From the IMG/VR virus record IMGVR_UViG_3300049434_000094, positions 1-28,588 of that record: a stretch of DNA of 28,588 nucleotides. The stretch is one strand, 5' to 3'. The position numbers were made by a program, and so were the translations under genes. How positions within the stretch are numbered: position 1 is the first letter of the stretch; the number at the start of each line of letters is the position of its first letter. Shown piece after piece: positions 1-7,851 of this stretch. Source of the DNA: a virus. Under the pieces are notes generated by a model. It saw nothing but the letters and a program-made list of their open reading frames with translations, made no database searches and was not told the origin of the DNA.

Positions 1-642
1 ATGAATCACGATATTGAACGCATCGAGAGTTTTCGTCGCGCTAAACACATCCCGCGGCATAAATGGGCGGCGATTACTGGTATTCATCCGAAACAGCTCG
101 AACGTTATCTCAACGGGCGGCATCTGCCACGATCAGGTGTCTTGGCAAAGCTCGTGAGAGCGGCGCGACAGATTACTGGCGTGCTCGTGAACGTATCTGA
201 ACTTTATGACTTGGGCGAAGATGAACCGGTGTGCAGGGTTCAGGCGGTTCGCCGACCACCGAACCCGCGTAGGTTCTACGATACTCGTTTCGATCGATTC
301 TTGAGGCGCGAAGGCATTCTGCCTTCGCAACTAGCTCGTGAGTCAGATTTGCCGCGGCAGGTGATATTGCGGAAGCGTACCGGTGCCGAGGTAACGGTCG
401 GTTCGGCGACGGTGTCGATGGAGCTGTTCGCGTCTACCGCCATCCGACAGCAACCACCATACTTCTGCGACGAGCGAATGGACCCGTTCGAAGTCATCAC
501 GGGATTGTTGTCGGTTATCAGTTGTCTGCGAGTTGCCGGCTCGGCGCAAAGGCCCAGACAACCGACAACTGACAACCGACAACAGCTCCGCTGCAACTAC
601 AAGGCAAGCACCATCACAACCGCCGCCTCCCCGTCCGGGTAA
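1..642 (+). CDS. helix-turn-helix (XRE-like) DNA-binding protein, host-side gene
   Basis: The gene opens with ATG at the first base of the window, so an upstream start cannot be excluded. Residues about 7-75 look like a Cro/CI-type helix-turn-helix (RRAKHIPRHKWAAITGI followed by KQLERYLNGR). Residues about 95-140 look like a second, weaker copy (FDRFLRREGILPSQLARESD). This suggests a duplicated-HTH regulator, but the target is unknown. The last 45 or so residues come from translation through an imperfect inverted repeat of 7-bp units (507-584) and past the stop of the convergent acetyltransferase remnant. The native C-terminus was therefore probably altered by repeat insertion. It lies outside the phage segment and is most likely a chromosomal gene. 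Confidence 0.55.
   Translation: MNHDIERIESFRRAKHIPRHKWAAITGIHPKQLERYLNGRHLPRSGVLAKLVRAARQITGVLVNVSELYDLGEDEPVCRVQAVRRPPNPRRFYDTRFDRFLRREGILPSQLARESDLPRQVILRKRTGAEVTVGSATVSMELFASTAIRQQPPYFCDERMDPFEVITGLLSVISCLRVAGSAQRPRQPTTDNRQQLRCNYKASTITTAASPSG
507..584. repeat. hairpin of heptanucleotide units (GTTGTCN / NGACAAC)
   Basis: The left arm has three consecutive 7-bp units of the form GTTGTCG with small changes (507-527). The right arm has four units of the complementary form NGACAAC (556-583). The arms pair with few mismatches around a loop of about 28 nt. The hairpin lies inside the 3' end of the plus-strand HTH gene and directly downstream of the stop of the minus-strand acetyltransferase remnant, so it could also act as a convergent terminator. 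Heptad-based dispersed repeats of this general look are known from several bacterial phyla; the assignment here is by eye. Confidence 0.6.
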
Positions 643-766
643 TAGCGCGGCCTGAGATGCGAGGTGGCGAAGTCGAGGTGGCGGTAGAAGTCCTGCGCGC
701 CTTCGTTCGAGCGGCGCACTTCGAGGGCGATCGATTTCACACCGTGCTGGCGGGCGAAGGCGGGAC
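597..766 (-). pseudogene. C-terminal fragment of a GNAT (RimI-like) N-acetyltransferase
   Basis: The last 56 or so codons of this frame carry the typical end of a GNAT fold: a FARQHGVKSIALEVR helix-strand, the SNEGAQDFYRHLDF segment (family pattern sN..A..fYrrlGF), then RPRYYPDGEAAVVMVL, as in RimI-type protein N-acetyltransferases. Upstream of about 760 the frame loses any acetyltransferase character, and the tape-measure reading frame of the phage takes over. The acetyl-CoA binding loop and N-terminal two thirds are missing, so this is a remnant. The junction at roughly 755-775 is where phage and host DNA meet. The missing 5' part would be expected on the far side of the prophage, to the right of this window, if the gene was the insertion target. 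Confidence 0.7.
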
Positions 767-2722
767 CTTGTTGATCGCGTCGCGATCGGAGTTGAAAACG
801 TCCGCGCTGAGCGCGTCTTTGAGCTGCGCTTTCTGCGCATTCAGTTTCGAGAGCGCGTCCTGGCGTTCGGCCCGGATCTTCGCGAGCGCTTGGGAGAGAG
901 GATCGCCCGCGGCGTTTGCCTGCGCGCGGTAGTCGTTGATGAACCGGAAATACTCTTCCCGGTCGCGCTGCAACTGCTCCGCGGCCTTGGCAGCTCGGGC
1001 GCCGGCTTTCGGATCGCCCGCCGCACTCGGAGAGCCGTTCGGCCTGCCCGTGACTCCGAGCGCCTGTGCGGCCTTCTTCCCGAGTTCTGTCAGCTCGGGA
1101 AGCTGGCCGCTCAGCCACGCCGCCGCATTGCTCCATGCGTCTTTGACTAGATCGGCCGCGCCGCCCAGCCCGTTCTTCGTGTCGAGCGCGGCGCCGATCT
1201 TCTCGGCCGCCACACCGCGTAGCTCGCCGAGGATCGAGGCCGTCGACCGCAGCGATTCGAACGCCTGCTTCGCGTTGTCGACCGGCTTGAACGCATTAGT
1301 GAGCTGCCGTTCGATTTGAGCGGCTACGCCCTTCAACGTGTCGAAGCCGGGAATCAGCTTCGCGACACTCGCCGGAATACTTTCTAGGACTCGATTGACC
1401 TGCGCGACGACGAAGTGAATCGGCGCGAGAATCACGTCCGCGAGCCCGCCGAAGACCGCCTTCGTTGCGTACCAGAGGGCTTTGACCGCGCCGACTTGCG
1501 CCGTAATGGATGCGATCCACGACGTTGCGACGAGCTGCATCGTCGCGCGCACGTATGCGGCGATCGGCCGGCCGCCGACTTCGATCTCTGAGTATTTCCG
1601 CGCCTTCTCCCAAACGAGAGCCATCGCGACGATGCCGGCGATCGTCAGCGTGATTGGCGAGGTGAGCGCGGCGATTGCGGCGCCGAGGACGCCGTAAGCG
1701 ATGACCGCGGTTCCGACGACGGCGCCGATCGAGAAAATCTCTTCGACGAGGCCGCGGTGCGACTTCATCCACTTGCCGAGCGACGTAACGACGACATCGA
1801 TGCCGCCGACCACACGCTGTACGAACGTCACGATCGCGTCGCCGTTCTTGTCGAAGAACTGGAAGATCGCGTCGAGCGCGCCCTTGCTTTTCTCCAGCGC
1901 CGGACCGAGCGCGCGCGAGAACGTCGACACGATGATCTCGATCGTGTTGACGAGCTTTCCGCGGACGGTGTTCGACTGCGCTTCTGCGCTCCGCGCGTAA
2001 CCTTCGGTGCGGCGCATCACCTCGGCGACGAGGGTGCCGTTCGCCTGCATCCGCTTGATGGAGCTGTTGTCGAGGCCCAGGCGCTTCGCGATGACGGAGT
2101 CCTGAGTAATCTGGCCGGTGAGGAGCGAATTGATCTCCTGACGGATTTGCTCCATCGGGATCTTCATCGCGTTCGCCGTTTGAGTGAGGCGCGTCGTGAG
2201 CTGCACGACCGCGCTGTTCTCGATGCGGATGCCTGCTTGATTGAGTGCGCCGTAGACGATCGCGAATGCGTCGGCGATCTGCGGCACAGTGGCCGCGGTC
2301 TTCAGCGACTCGCGCTGCAGCTCCTGCATGAGCGCCGTCGATTCGAGGTTCGCCGCCTGAAACGCGGTGTTCGAATCGACGACGTTGCCGAGCGAGTCGG
2401 TGTATTTACTGTTCGCGAAGAGCAGACCCGCAATCGCGATCTGCGTCCCTTCGAGTTCTTGGTTGTAGTCGAAGACCTGCTTTGCAAAAACGCCGACGGC
2501 CGCTGATCCGCCGAGGACGGCGAGCCAGCGGCGCGTCGATCCGGATAGCTCGCCGAAAACGGACGACTGCCGGCGAGCTTCCGCGTTCGTTTGGCGGATC
2601 TCGGACTGGAGTCTGTTTTCAGACGACGCCAGCTCATTCAGCGTGCGGCCGAAGCCGGCAATGACCGGCTGTCCGTCCGCACGCGCGATGAGTCTGATGA
2701 GAAGTTGTTTTTCGGCTGCCAA
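737..2722 (-). CDS. phage tail tape measure protein, 3' end fused to host DNA
   Basis: The product is a 661-residue protein starting at TTG (2722), 4 nt after the stop of the upstream tail chaperone frame. It begins with a short strand-rich segment and a coiled coil (about residues 25-60). A tape-measure N-domain follows (ELEGTQIAIAGLLFAN, then LKTAATVPQIADAFAIVYGA, then KIPMEQIRQEINSLLTGQI). A hydrophobic stretch sits near residues 335-375, and a second coiled coil near 590-645. Tape measures set tail length and are injected with the DNA. The final residues (after about DRDAIN) are not phage-like: the same DNA in another frame encodes the acetyltransferase remnant. The true C-terminus is therefore lost and no downstream tail genes follow. 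The family call rests on overall pattern and position after the frameshifted chaperone. Confidence 0.8.
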   Translation of the reverse strand: MAAEKQLLIRLIARADGQPVIAGFGRTLNELASSENRLQSEIRQTNAEARRQSSVFGELSGSTRRWLAVLGGSAAVGVFAKQVFDYNQELEGTQIAIAGLLFANSKYTDSLGNVVDSNTAFQAANLESTALMQELQRESLKTAATVPQIADAFAIVYGALNQAGIRIENSAVVQLTTRLTQTANAMKIPMEQIRQEINSLLTGQITQDSVIAKRLGLDNSSIKRMQANGTLVAEVMRRTEGYARSAEAQSNTVRGKLVNTIEIIVSTFSRALGPALEKSKGALDAIFQFFDKNGDAIVTFVQRVVGGIDVVVTSLGKWMKSHRGLVEEIFSIGAVVGTAVIAYGVLGAAIAALTSPITLTIAGIVAMALVWEKARKYSEIEVGGRPIAAYVRATMQLVATSWIASITAQVGAVKALWYATKAVFGGLADVILAPIHFVVAQVNRVLESIPASVAKLIPGFDTLKGVAAQIERQLTNAFKPVDNAKQAFESLRSTASILGELRGVAAEKIGAALDTKNGLGGAADLVKDAWSNAAAWLSGQLPELTELGKKAAQALGVTGRPNGSPSAAGDPKAGARAAKAAEQLQRDREEYFRFINDYRAQANAAGDPLSQALAKIRAERQDALSKLNAQKAQLKDALSADVFNSDRDAINKVPPSPASTV

Positions 2723-2726
2723 GCCT

Positions 2727-3176
2727 TCAGACGCCCTTGCCGTTGTCCTCGGTGGTGGCGCGGGCGCAGCTCGCGACGAATACCTCGACGATCAGTTGGA
2801 ACTTTTCGAGGGTGTCGAGCTGCTCTTCGGGAGGGATCTCGAGTAGATCCATCTTCCACTTGAGGGTGGATTCGTCGATGCCGACGATGGTCCCGAAGCC
2901 CGCTGTGATGAGCTGCCGGTGGCACGCTAAGAAGAGATCCCACGCCGCTTCGTTCTCCGGCATGAGAGCGGGAGGCGTGAGGGCAGATGCGTCGAAGCGG
3001 GGAACGTAGGGCCGTCCCTCGAACTCCGCGCGTCGGCGAAGCGCTGCCTCTGATCTGGCGACCGCGCTTGCGACCTCGCCCTGCTCGCCGAATCTCCACT
3101 CGGCGTGCGCGACTAGTTTTTTCTTTCGTCCGCTTTCTTCGCGCGGCCGTATTCGACGCAGCGCTCGATCTGCCAC
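2727..3176 (-). CDS. tail assembly chaperone, frameshift extension (gpT-like, DUF1799-like)
   Basis: This frame overlaps the end of the upstream chaperone gene. It has only a weak GTG (3176), with no good ribosome binding site. It is most likely expressed as a -1 frameshift extension, entering at 3116 and adding about 129 residues, so the fusion would be about 350 residues. The segment NEAAWDLFLACHRQLITAGF and the following GIDESTLKWKMDLL resemble the DUF1799 family of phage proteins found just before tape measures. In long-tailed phages the G and G-T products act as chaperones that coat the tape measure during tail assembly and leave before maturation. The stop at 2727 is followed 4 nt later by the tape-measure start. 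Confidence 0.75.
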   Translation of the reverse strand: MADRALRRIRPREESGRKKKLVAHAEWRFGEQGEVASAVARSEAALRRRAEFEGRPYVPRFDASALTPPALMPENEAAWDLFLACHRQLITAGFGTIVGIDESTLKWKMDLLEIPPEEQLDTLEKFQLIVEVFVASCARATTEDNGKGV

Positions 3177-3778
3177 TCCGCGAGGAGTTGCTCGACCGTA
3201 CGCTTGACGGTGCGCGTCTCGGGAGGCGGCGCGCCGGCTTCCTTTGCGGCTTCGACCTCATCGCGCGTCGGCTCGATCTTGACGTCGACCTCGACCTCGA
3301 TCGTTTCCGAGAGGATGTCGCGCAGCATTTCCGCGGCCGTCGTGCGGAAGTCGCCGACGACGATGAGCGCGCACTCGCGGCAACGGCCTTCGAACGGCGC
3401 GTCGTGCGATTCGCAGAGCTTCGTCGCGGCGTCAACCGTTACCGCGACGATGCGCGGTCGGCGCTCGTCCCCTTCGCCTTCGAACTGCTGCTCGCCGTTC
3501 ACGTAGACCGGGACGGCAACGTCGGTGATCTTGCGGCACTTCTTGACCGCTTCGTGGATCAGTGCTTCGTCGTCTTGTTCGATCTTCGGGACCGGCTTGC
3601 CCTCGGGATTAAAGACGTAGCGATCCTTCTTGTCGCGGAGGTATTCGAAGAGGACGATTTTCTTTGCGAGCTTCTTCAGCTCCTGGCCATCCATCGCCAG
3701 AAGGTGGCCGACGCCACCGGCAGGCAGTGGCGTGGGAACCGCGACGTTTCGCGGGTGAAACAGACGAGTATTGGACAA
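3113..3778 (-). CDS. tail assembly chaperone (gpG-like)
   Basis: I choose TTG at 3778, preceded by AAAGGA with 6 nt spacing, giving 221 residues; an open frame upstream to 3901 lacks this signal. The N-terminus (SNTRLFHPRNVAVPTPLPAG) looks like a small domain. A charged, helix- and strand-rich body follows and ends in AKKADERKN. A pair of CxxC-like cysteines (CESHDAPFEGRCREC) sits mid-protein. The gene lies between the tail tube gene (with two cargo genes interposed) and the tape measure, and ends in a perfect -1 slippery site. This position and signal, rather than strong sequence motifs, make it the G-type tail chaperone. Confidence 0.75.
   Translation of the reverse strand: MSNTRLFHPRNVAVPTPLPAGGVGHLLAMDGQELKKLAKKIVLFEYLRDKKDRYVFNPEGKPVPKIEQDDEALIHEAVKKCRKITDVAVPVYVNGEQQFEGEGDERRPRIVAVTVDAATKLCESHDAPFEGRCRECALIVVGDFRTTAAEMLRDILSETIEVEVDVKIEPTRDEVEAAKEAGAPPPETRTVKRTVEQLLAEWQIERCVEYGRAKKADERKN
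3116..3122 (-). promoter_or_regulatory. -1 ribosomal frameshift slippery heptamer A AAA AAC
   Basis: On the minus strand the zero frame of the upstream chaperone reads AGA AAA AAC TAG. The heptamer A AAA AAC is in the correct phase for -1 slippage and abuts the stop codon. After slippage the next codons are CTA GTC GCG, exactly the frame of the downstream gene. About 11 nt after the heptamer, GCCGA and TCGGC can form a 5-bp stem with an 8-nt loop, a possible stimulator. Position between G and G-T tail chaperones, just before the tape measure, matches the widely conserved phage arrangement. Confidence 0.85.
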
Positions 3779-3888
3779 GGGAATTCCTTTTCGGGATTTT
3801 GAGAAGCCGGAAGCCTCCCCGGCGGTCGGGGTAGGGATTTCCGTCTGCGAAGACCCTCCTCGATTGACAAGGTACGAGGAGGAATGCA

Positions 3889-4680
3889 ATGAAGAAGACA
3901 CTACAGCAGGTGTTCTTTGCTATCGCTGTCGTCGCCGTCGCGACGAGCTGCGCGACGCACCGCGCTCAGTCGCTGCCTGACGGCGAGGAACCGCAGGTCA
4001 ATTATCAAGTTCCGGCTCAGGGGGCTCGGGACATAACGTTCAATGGTTCGGTACGCAAGCAGGCAAAACTCACGATGACTCCTGCCATGAACGTCTCCTT
4101 CTTTACAATCGAGGCGGTCACCTGCAACGGCACCACTGCCGCTCCGCCCGCAGGCTGCAACATCACTGTGCCGAACGTTGTATGGGCGCAAACTACCCTT
4201 CGTCAGGGTGACGAACTGAAACTAGCGATGTTCGACGCGTACATCTACGCCTGGAACATGCCAACAGACGGCGACTTCCATGTGATCGTCGGCGACACCG
4301 CCACCTTCAGCACGAGCACAAATCTTATCAACATCGAAATCTCCGCCCTGCCCGGTACCTTTTTTAGTACTCTCCAGCCGCCTCTTCTTTCGACACTAGC
4401 AGAAGTACAACTAAACCACGACTTCGCGACTCTTCGTGAGACGTTCATGGGAAAAGTCGGCGTATGGCCGTACGGGACGGTGCCCAGCGGTTATAAATGC
4501 GAGAACCTGAAACCAATTGCGATCAAGGTGTGGGGCGGACCCTTCTGGGACTATCAACATGCCAACCCCAACCCCAATAAGCCGATCGGCACAAAGAGTT
4601 GTACAGACGCGAAAGGGGCTCCTATTGCGCTGACGGTCAAAAACGGATGGGAAATACATCCGGTGACGCATATTCAATGA
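3889..4680 (+). CDS. secreted lipoprotein of unknown function (cargo gene)
   Basis: ATG is preceded by AGGAGG with 6 nt spacing. Residues 1-21 form a lipoprotein signal peptide (MKKTLQQVFFAIAVVAVATS, lipobox VATSC), so it should be lipid-anchored outside the inner membrane. The mature part has a DGDFHVIVGD segment and ends in WEIHPVTHI. This resembles secreted bacterial proteins with the pattern D-x-H-x-V-I ... (E)IHPV, whose function is not established. Four further cysteines may form disulfides. The gene is on the strand opposite to the flanking tail genes and has a strong start signal of its own, so it looks like a moron. A role at the host surface, such as superinfection exclusion, is only a guess. 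Confidence 0.75.
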   Translation: MKKTLQQVFFAIAVVAVATSCATHRAQSLPDGEEPQVNYQVPAQGARDITFNGSVRKQAKLTMTPAMNVSFFTIEAVTCNGTTAAPPAGCNITVPNVVWAQTTLRQGDELKLAMFDAYIYAWNMPTDGDFHVIVGDTATFSTSTNLINIEISALPGTFFSTLQPPLLSTLAEVQLNHDFATLRETFMGKVGVWPYGTVPSGYKCENLKPIAIKVWGGPFWDYQHANPNPNKPIGTKSCTDAKGAPIALTVKNGWEIHPVTHIQ

Positions 4681-4739
4681 TCGTCAAGGTTTGGGCTCAA
4701 TATCACGAATTAAGCGAAGCGCCGTTGTAGTGGCTTTGG

Positions 4740-4757
4740 AGCGAGCCGAGGCTCGCT
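4740..4757. terminator. possible bidirectional terminator hairpin
   Basis: AGCGAGC and GCTCGCT form a perfect 7-bp stem around a CGAG loop, between the convergent ends of the lipoprotein gene (4680, +) and the GYF_2 gene (4844, -). There is no T run on either side, so intrinsic termination is uncertain. Confidence 0.3.
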
Positions 4758-4843
4758 GCCGGTCTGTCTGAATACAAGATTCGAGAGATGGCTGGTTGTG
4801 GTTAGTCGATGCATTGCCGTCAGCGGCGAACGCTTCGCGGGGA

Positions 4844-5854
4844 TCAGTCGCTTTTGACGTACCAAAACTGCGCAACGGTAGTCAGTTTCTTCGGCTCAAT
4901 CCTGCCTGACCTCACGTATTTGACTTCCATCAAGTCGTTCGCTCGGTCAAGCGAGACGACCGTTACTTCGTGTTTGTAACTACCGTCGTACAGCCGCAAT
5001 CCAACTCGTGCGTTGTCCCACGAGAGCTGCTCGAATTTAGGCTCGGCTGAACGTGCGACCGGAGCCTCGCTGGAGGCGTCGATTCCAGCGGCGTTTTCAG
5101 ACGTACAGACTCGCGCCTTTCGGATCTGTTCGCGCGTCATCTGCGATTCACCGTACGCTCTCGATTTTGAGTTTGATGGATTCGTATAGACGACGTCGCG
5201 AAAACCCGCAGCAAACGCGTAATGGTTCACGCCACCGGGCAGAATCTTTCCGTACATGACCGTGCCGTAACCGAGCGCGTCCATCATTTCAGGATAGAGG
5301 TTGACGTCGCCGTGAACGTGCAGCGCGTCACAGCGTCGGCCACGCGCCTCGAACTTCAGCTCCCAACCTTTCAGATCAGACGCCTCGAAGATGCGCTGCA
5401 GCTCGGCGGCGGCAGCAACGCGGCGTTGCGCGGGTGTTGCGGTTGCGGCCTGCGAATCTGTCGATGAGGACTGAGCGGGTACAGACTGTCCGCGCGTTTC
5501 GGTGCTCTCTGTGGTGCGCGCGCGCTTGCCGAAGTCGCCGAACTGCTCGATGATGCTTCCGATCACAAACACAGCGAACAGGACGCCAATCGTCACGACA
5601 CACCCGATCGGGAACCACGATTTCGGCCGAGTCGCTGGCGCGGGAAACAGATCCTGCAGCATCGGGATAGCACCTGCTGTGGTCCACTGTCCTGTCCGAT
5701 ACCAGAAGACTTGGTCGTCGCGGGTGACGTTTCCGCTCCGAACCCATTCGCGAAGAAGCGAAAGGTCCGCACGGTAGTCTTTTCCATCGCGGCCGTGCAC
5801 GTTGAACATCTCCGGTGCCGTTTGCGACGGAGGTGGTGCTTGCGAAGCGTCCAT
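4844..5854 (-). CDS. GYF_2-domain transmembrane protein (cargo gene)
   Basis: The product has 336 residues. Positions 17-70 match the GYF_2/DUF4339 pattern: FNVHGRDGKDYRADLSLLREW, then SGNVTRDDQVFWYRTGQWTTA and a final IPMLQDLF. A single membrane segment follows at about residues 79-101 (WFPIGCVVTIGVLFAVFVIG). Then comes a Ser/Thr/Gln-rich linker and a C-terminal part of unknown fold ending in a small beta-rich domain (VGLRLYDGSYKHEVTVVSLD...). GYF_2 domains occur in many bacterial membrane proteins and probably bind peptides; the substrate is unknown. It sits between the tail tube gene and the convergent lipoprotein gene. It has no counterpart in standard tail modules, so I treat it as cargo. 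Confidence 0.7.
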   Translation of the reverse strand: MDASQAPPPSQTAPEMFNVHGRDGKDYRADLSLLREWVRSGNVTRDDQVFWYRTGQWTTAGAIPMLQDLFPAPATRPKSWFPIGCVVTIGVLFAVFVIGSIIEQFGDFGKRARTTESTETRGQSVPAQSSSTDSQAATATPAQRRVAAAAELQRIFEASDLKGWELKFEARGRRCDALHVHGDVNLYPEMMDALGYGTVMYGKILPGGVNHYAFAAGFRDVVYTNPSNSKSRAYGESQMTREQIRKARVCTSENAAGIDASSEAPVARSAEPKFEQLSWDNARVGLRLYDGSYKHEVTVVSLDRANDLMEVKYVRSGRIEPKKLTTVAQFWYVKSD

Positions 5855-5882
5855 GAATCGAAAGTATATCGATGCGGCTTCG

Positions 5883-6830
5883 TTAGGCGTTGTGAGTTGC
5901 TACGGCATTGGTCAGCGTGAACGTGATCGGCGAATCGGCATCGGTTCCAACGATCCCGTCAAACGCGAACTCCTGCGTGATCGCCTGACCGCTCTGTTTC
6001 TTGAGGCCCTTCGGTTCGAGCTTCGCCTCCGGCACCCGCGCGCCGAAGGAGCTCGTGCCGCGCGTAATCGTTGCGTCGATCGCGAGCTTCGTTCCGCTGC
6101 GCGCTTTCGCGTACAGCGTGTCGCCCGTGAAGAGAACCGTCACGGTGCCGGTAACTGTGATGTTCCCGATGATGAGCGCGCGGCAGATGCCGGCGTTGCC
6201 GGCGCGCACCTCGATGACTTCGCGCTTCACGTTGAGCGAGAGCTTCTGAACGATTCCTTCATCGACGCCATCGGTGAGCGTCGACCAGTTCATCATCTCG
6301 GCCGGAGGACCGACAACTTCCGTCGGTGTCGCGTCCATCGAGGCGTCCGCCGGAATGAGAAGTCCAGAGCCGACCGTCTTGAACGTCGGCTTAAAGAGTC
6401 CTTCCTGTTCGTACTCGACGTTGCACTCGCTGAAGACCTGATCGACGTATTGGTAATACTTGGCGCCAGCGAGGCCCTCTTCGATGACGTAGTAGGTGAC
6501 TGTCTTCCCCGGCTTCCCGGTGTGCGTGTACGGCGCAGATGCACCGACCGTGGTCATCGTTCCGCAGAACGCGTAGAGCGGATATCCGACGAGATCGAGG
6601 TTCGCGATGAGCGGCAGATCCGCTCCCGAACGGTGATTGCCGAGCGCCGGCTCCCGGTTGTAGCCGTCCGCATAGCGTGCGTCGTTCTCGACCTTGTTGC
6701 GCGAATGCTCCGGACCTTGCGCGCCCTTCGCGATCGGAAGGACGTAGGCGACGGCGGCGCCAGGAACGGCGCCGAACGTCGTCTGCTTCGCCATCGTTGT
6801 GACGAGATCGTTCTCTGTGAAATAACCCAC
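5883..6830 (-). CDS. phage tail tube protein
   Basis: I choose GTG at 6830, with GGGAGG 9 nt upstream, giving 315 residues. A GTG at 6854 is in frame but its GAGGGA lies directly against it. The protein is beta-rich with repeated strand patterns (LSLNVKREVIEVRAGNAG, then ALIIGNITVTGTVTVLFTGD), Gly/Thr-rich throughout and without signal or membrane segments. It resembles the single-domain-plus-insert tube proteins of siphophages. Tube protein polymerises around the tape measure to form the tail lumen. No sheath gene is found beside it, which argues for a non-contractile tail although the head module is Mu-like. Confidence 0.7.
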   Translation of the reverse strand: MGYFTENDLVTTMAKQTTFGAVPGAAVAYVLPIAKGAQGPEHSRNKVENDARYADGYNREPALGNHRSGADLPLIANLDLVGYPLYAFCGTMTTVGASAPYTHTGKPGKTVTYYVIEEGLAGAKYYQYVDQVFSECNVEYEQEGLFKPTFKTVGSGLLIPADASMDATPTEVVGPPAEMMNWSTLTDGVDEGIVQKLSLNVKREVIEVRAGNAGICRALIIGNITVTGTVTVLFTGDTLYAKARSGTKLAIDATITRGTSSFGARVPEAKLEPKGLKKQSGQAITQEFAFDGIVGTDADSPITFTLTNAVATHNA

Positions 6831-7100
6831 TGCCTGAACCCTCCCAGTGGTCACTCCCTCGCGCGCGGAGGAGCGCAGCTCGGCGCTGCCCGGCGCGTCA
6901 GGCGTTGTTGTTGTGGTTGCTTTTGAACCCGTGCGGGCGTTCGGGCGCGTAGGGCGCCATATGCGAGAAGTCGCGTTGGTGGACGTCTTGCTTTCTTCTT
7001 CTTGCCTCGTTACGGGAAACCCCGCGTACGAGTGAGAGAAAGCGGCTGCTCAGGGACGTGCGTACAAGTGCCGCTGACGGAACACGAGAGAGGAGAATCT

Positions 7101-7736
7101 ATGGCAAACCGGGTGCTCGTATTCATCACCTTGTTGACGATCAGCACGTCCGCGGTCTGTAGCATCCGGAATGCGCGGACGACGACATTCCTCAATCTTC
7201 GTATGGAGTCCCACAAGGACGCCACATGGATCACGACACTCGGTCCAAATACGCCACTTCGGGTCGTCGCCACCAAGCGTGGGTGGTATCGAGTTGAGAC
7301 ACCTAACAACGCTGGATGGGTCGATGGCCGCTATCTGGTGCTGGACCCGCCGATGACGCACCTGAGGGTGAACGCCGCTGTTCTTGAGTGGCTGCCCGAT
7401 GACTTCGAGGCCCGACTAAACGGAGCGGGAGTTGCGGTCGAGGCAGTCACGGGTGACCGTTACGACGATAAGCCTCAGTGGCTGCTCATCGCATTCGGTC
7501 GCAATGTGCTGGTGTCTGATATTAAGGCGGCGGTTTATGCCACTGGCCCAAATCCGCAGGCCTATCTTGCGCCAATCGGCGAGGACGAGTACGTCGGTGC
7601 GATCGTTATAGGCGTCTATGGTGGCAAAAACAAAAGAGTTGGCAGCGTACAACACTTCTACGATGTGTTGGATTCATACGAGACTTCGGAGGAACTGGCC
7701 GGCGCGATATCCAGCAAGGGGCAATTGCTCAAATAA
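7101..7736 (+). CDS. SH3b-domain lipoprotein or secreted protein (cargo gene)
   Basis: ATG at 7101 follows GAGAGGAGA with good spacing, giving 211 residues. The N-terminus (MANRVLVFITLLTISTSAVC) is a signal peptide with a plausible lipobox ending in Cys-20. Residues about 26-78 form a bacterial SH3 domain (LNLRMESHKDATWITTLGPN, then WYRVETPNNAGWVDGRYL). SH3b domains usually bind cell-wall peptides. The remaining 130 residues are not recognised. It is on the strand opposite to the tail genes and is the first of three consecutive plus-strand cargo genes. Confidence 0.75.
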   Translation: MANRVLVFITLLTISTSAVCSIRNARTTTFLNLRMESHKDATWITTLGPNTPLRVVATKRGWYRVETPNNAGWVDGRYLVLDPPMTHLRVNAAVLEWLPDDFEARLNGAGVAVEAVTGDRYDDKPQWLLIAFGRNVLVSDIKAAVYATGPNPQAYLAPIGEDEYVGAIVIGVYGGKNKRVGSVQHFYDVLDSYETSEELAGAISSKGQLLK

Positions 7737-7792
7737 TGGTTGGACATCAGCTATCCGCTGCGTGGGTGAACGAGGATCTACTTCGCGTCGAC

Positions 7793-7807
7793 TCTACGTG
7801 TCGTAGA
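7793..7807. terminator. short hairpin after the SH3b gene
   Basis: TCTACG and CGTAGA form a perfect 6-bp stem with a 3-nt loop, 57 nt after the stop of the SH3b gene and just before the candidate promoter at 7836. There is no clear T run, so it is a weak terminator or operator candidate. Confidence 0.25.
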
Positions 7808-7835
7808 CACGATGTTTCTCCAGGTTGTGTGCGCG

Positions 7836-7841
7836 TATACT
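7836..7841 (+). promoter_or_regulatory. candidate -10 box TATACT
   Basis: A near-consensus -10 hexamer ends 10 nt before the ATG of the next small gene. Transcription would start about 3-4 nt before the ATG, giving an essentially leaderless mRNA. This fits the absence of a Shine-Dalgarno sequence there. No good -35 is visible at 16-18 bp spacing. Confidence 0.35.
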
Positions 7842-7851
7842 CATCCCGAAC

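Noticed and set aside
1757-2506. Plus-strand open frame of 249 codons inside the tape-measure gene
   Set aside because: Composition is that of a shadow frame and it has no start signal.
3864-3869. Perfect TTGACA before the lipoprotein gene considered as a -35 box
   Set aside because: At normal spacing the -10 would overlap the start codon, so it cannot drive this gene from the chosen ATG.
5802-6926. Plus-strand open frame of 374 codons opposite the tail tube gene
   Set aside because: Arg/Asp-rich shadow translation with no family features, while the minus strand encodes a plausible tube protein with a Shine-Dalgarno.
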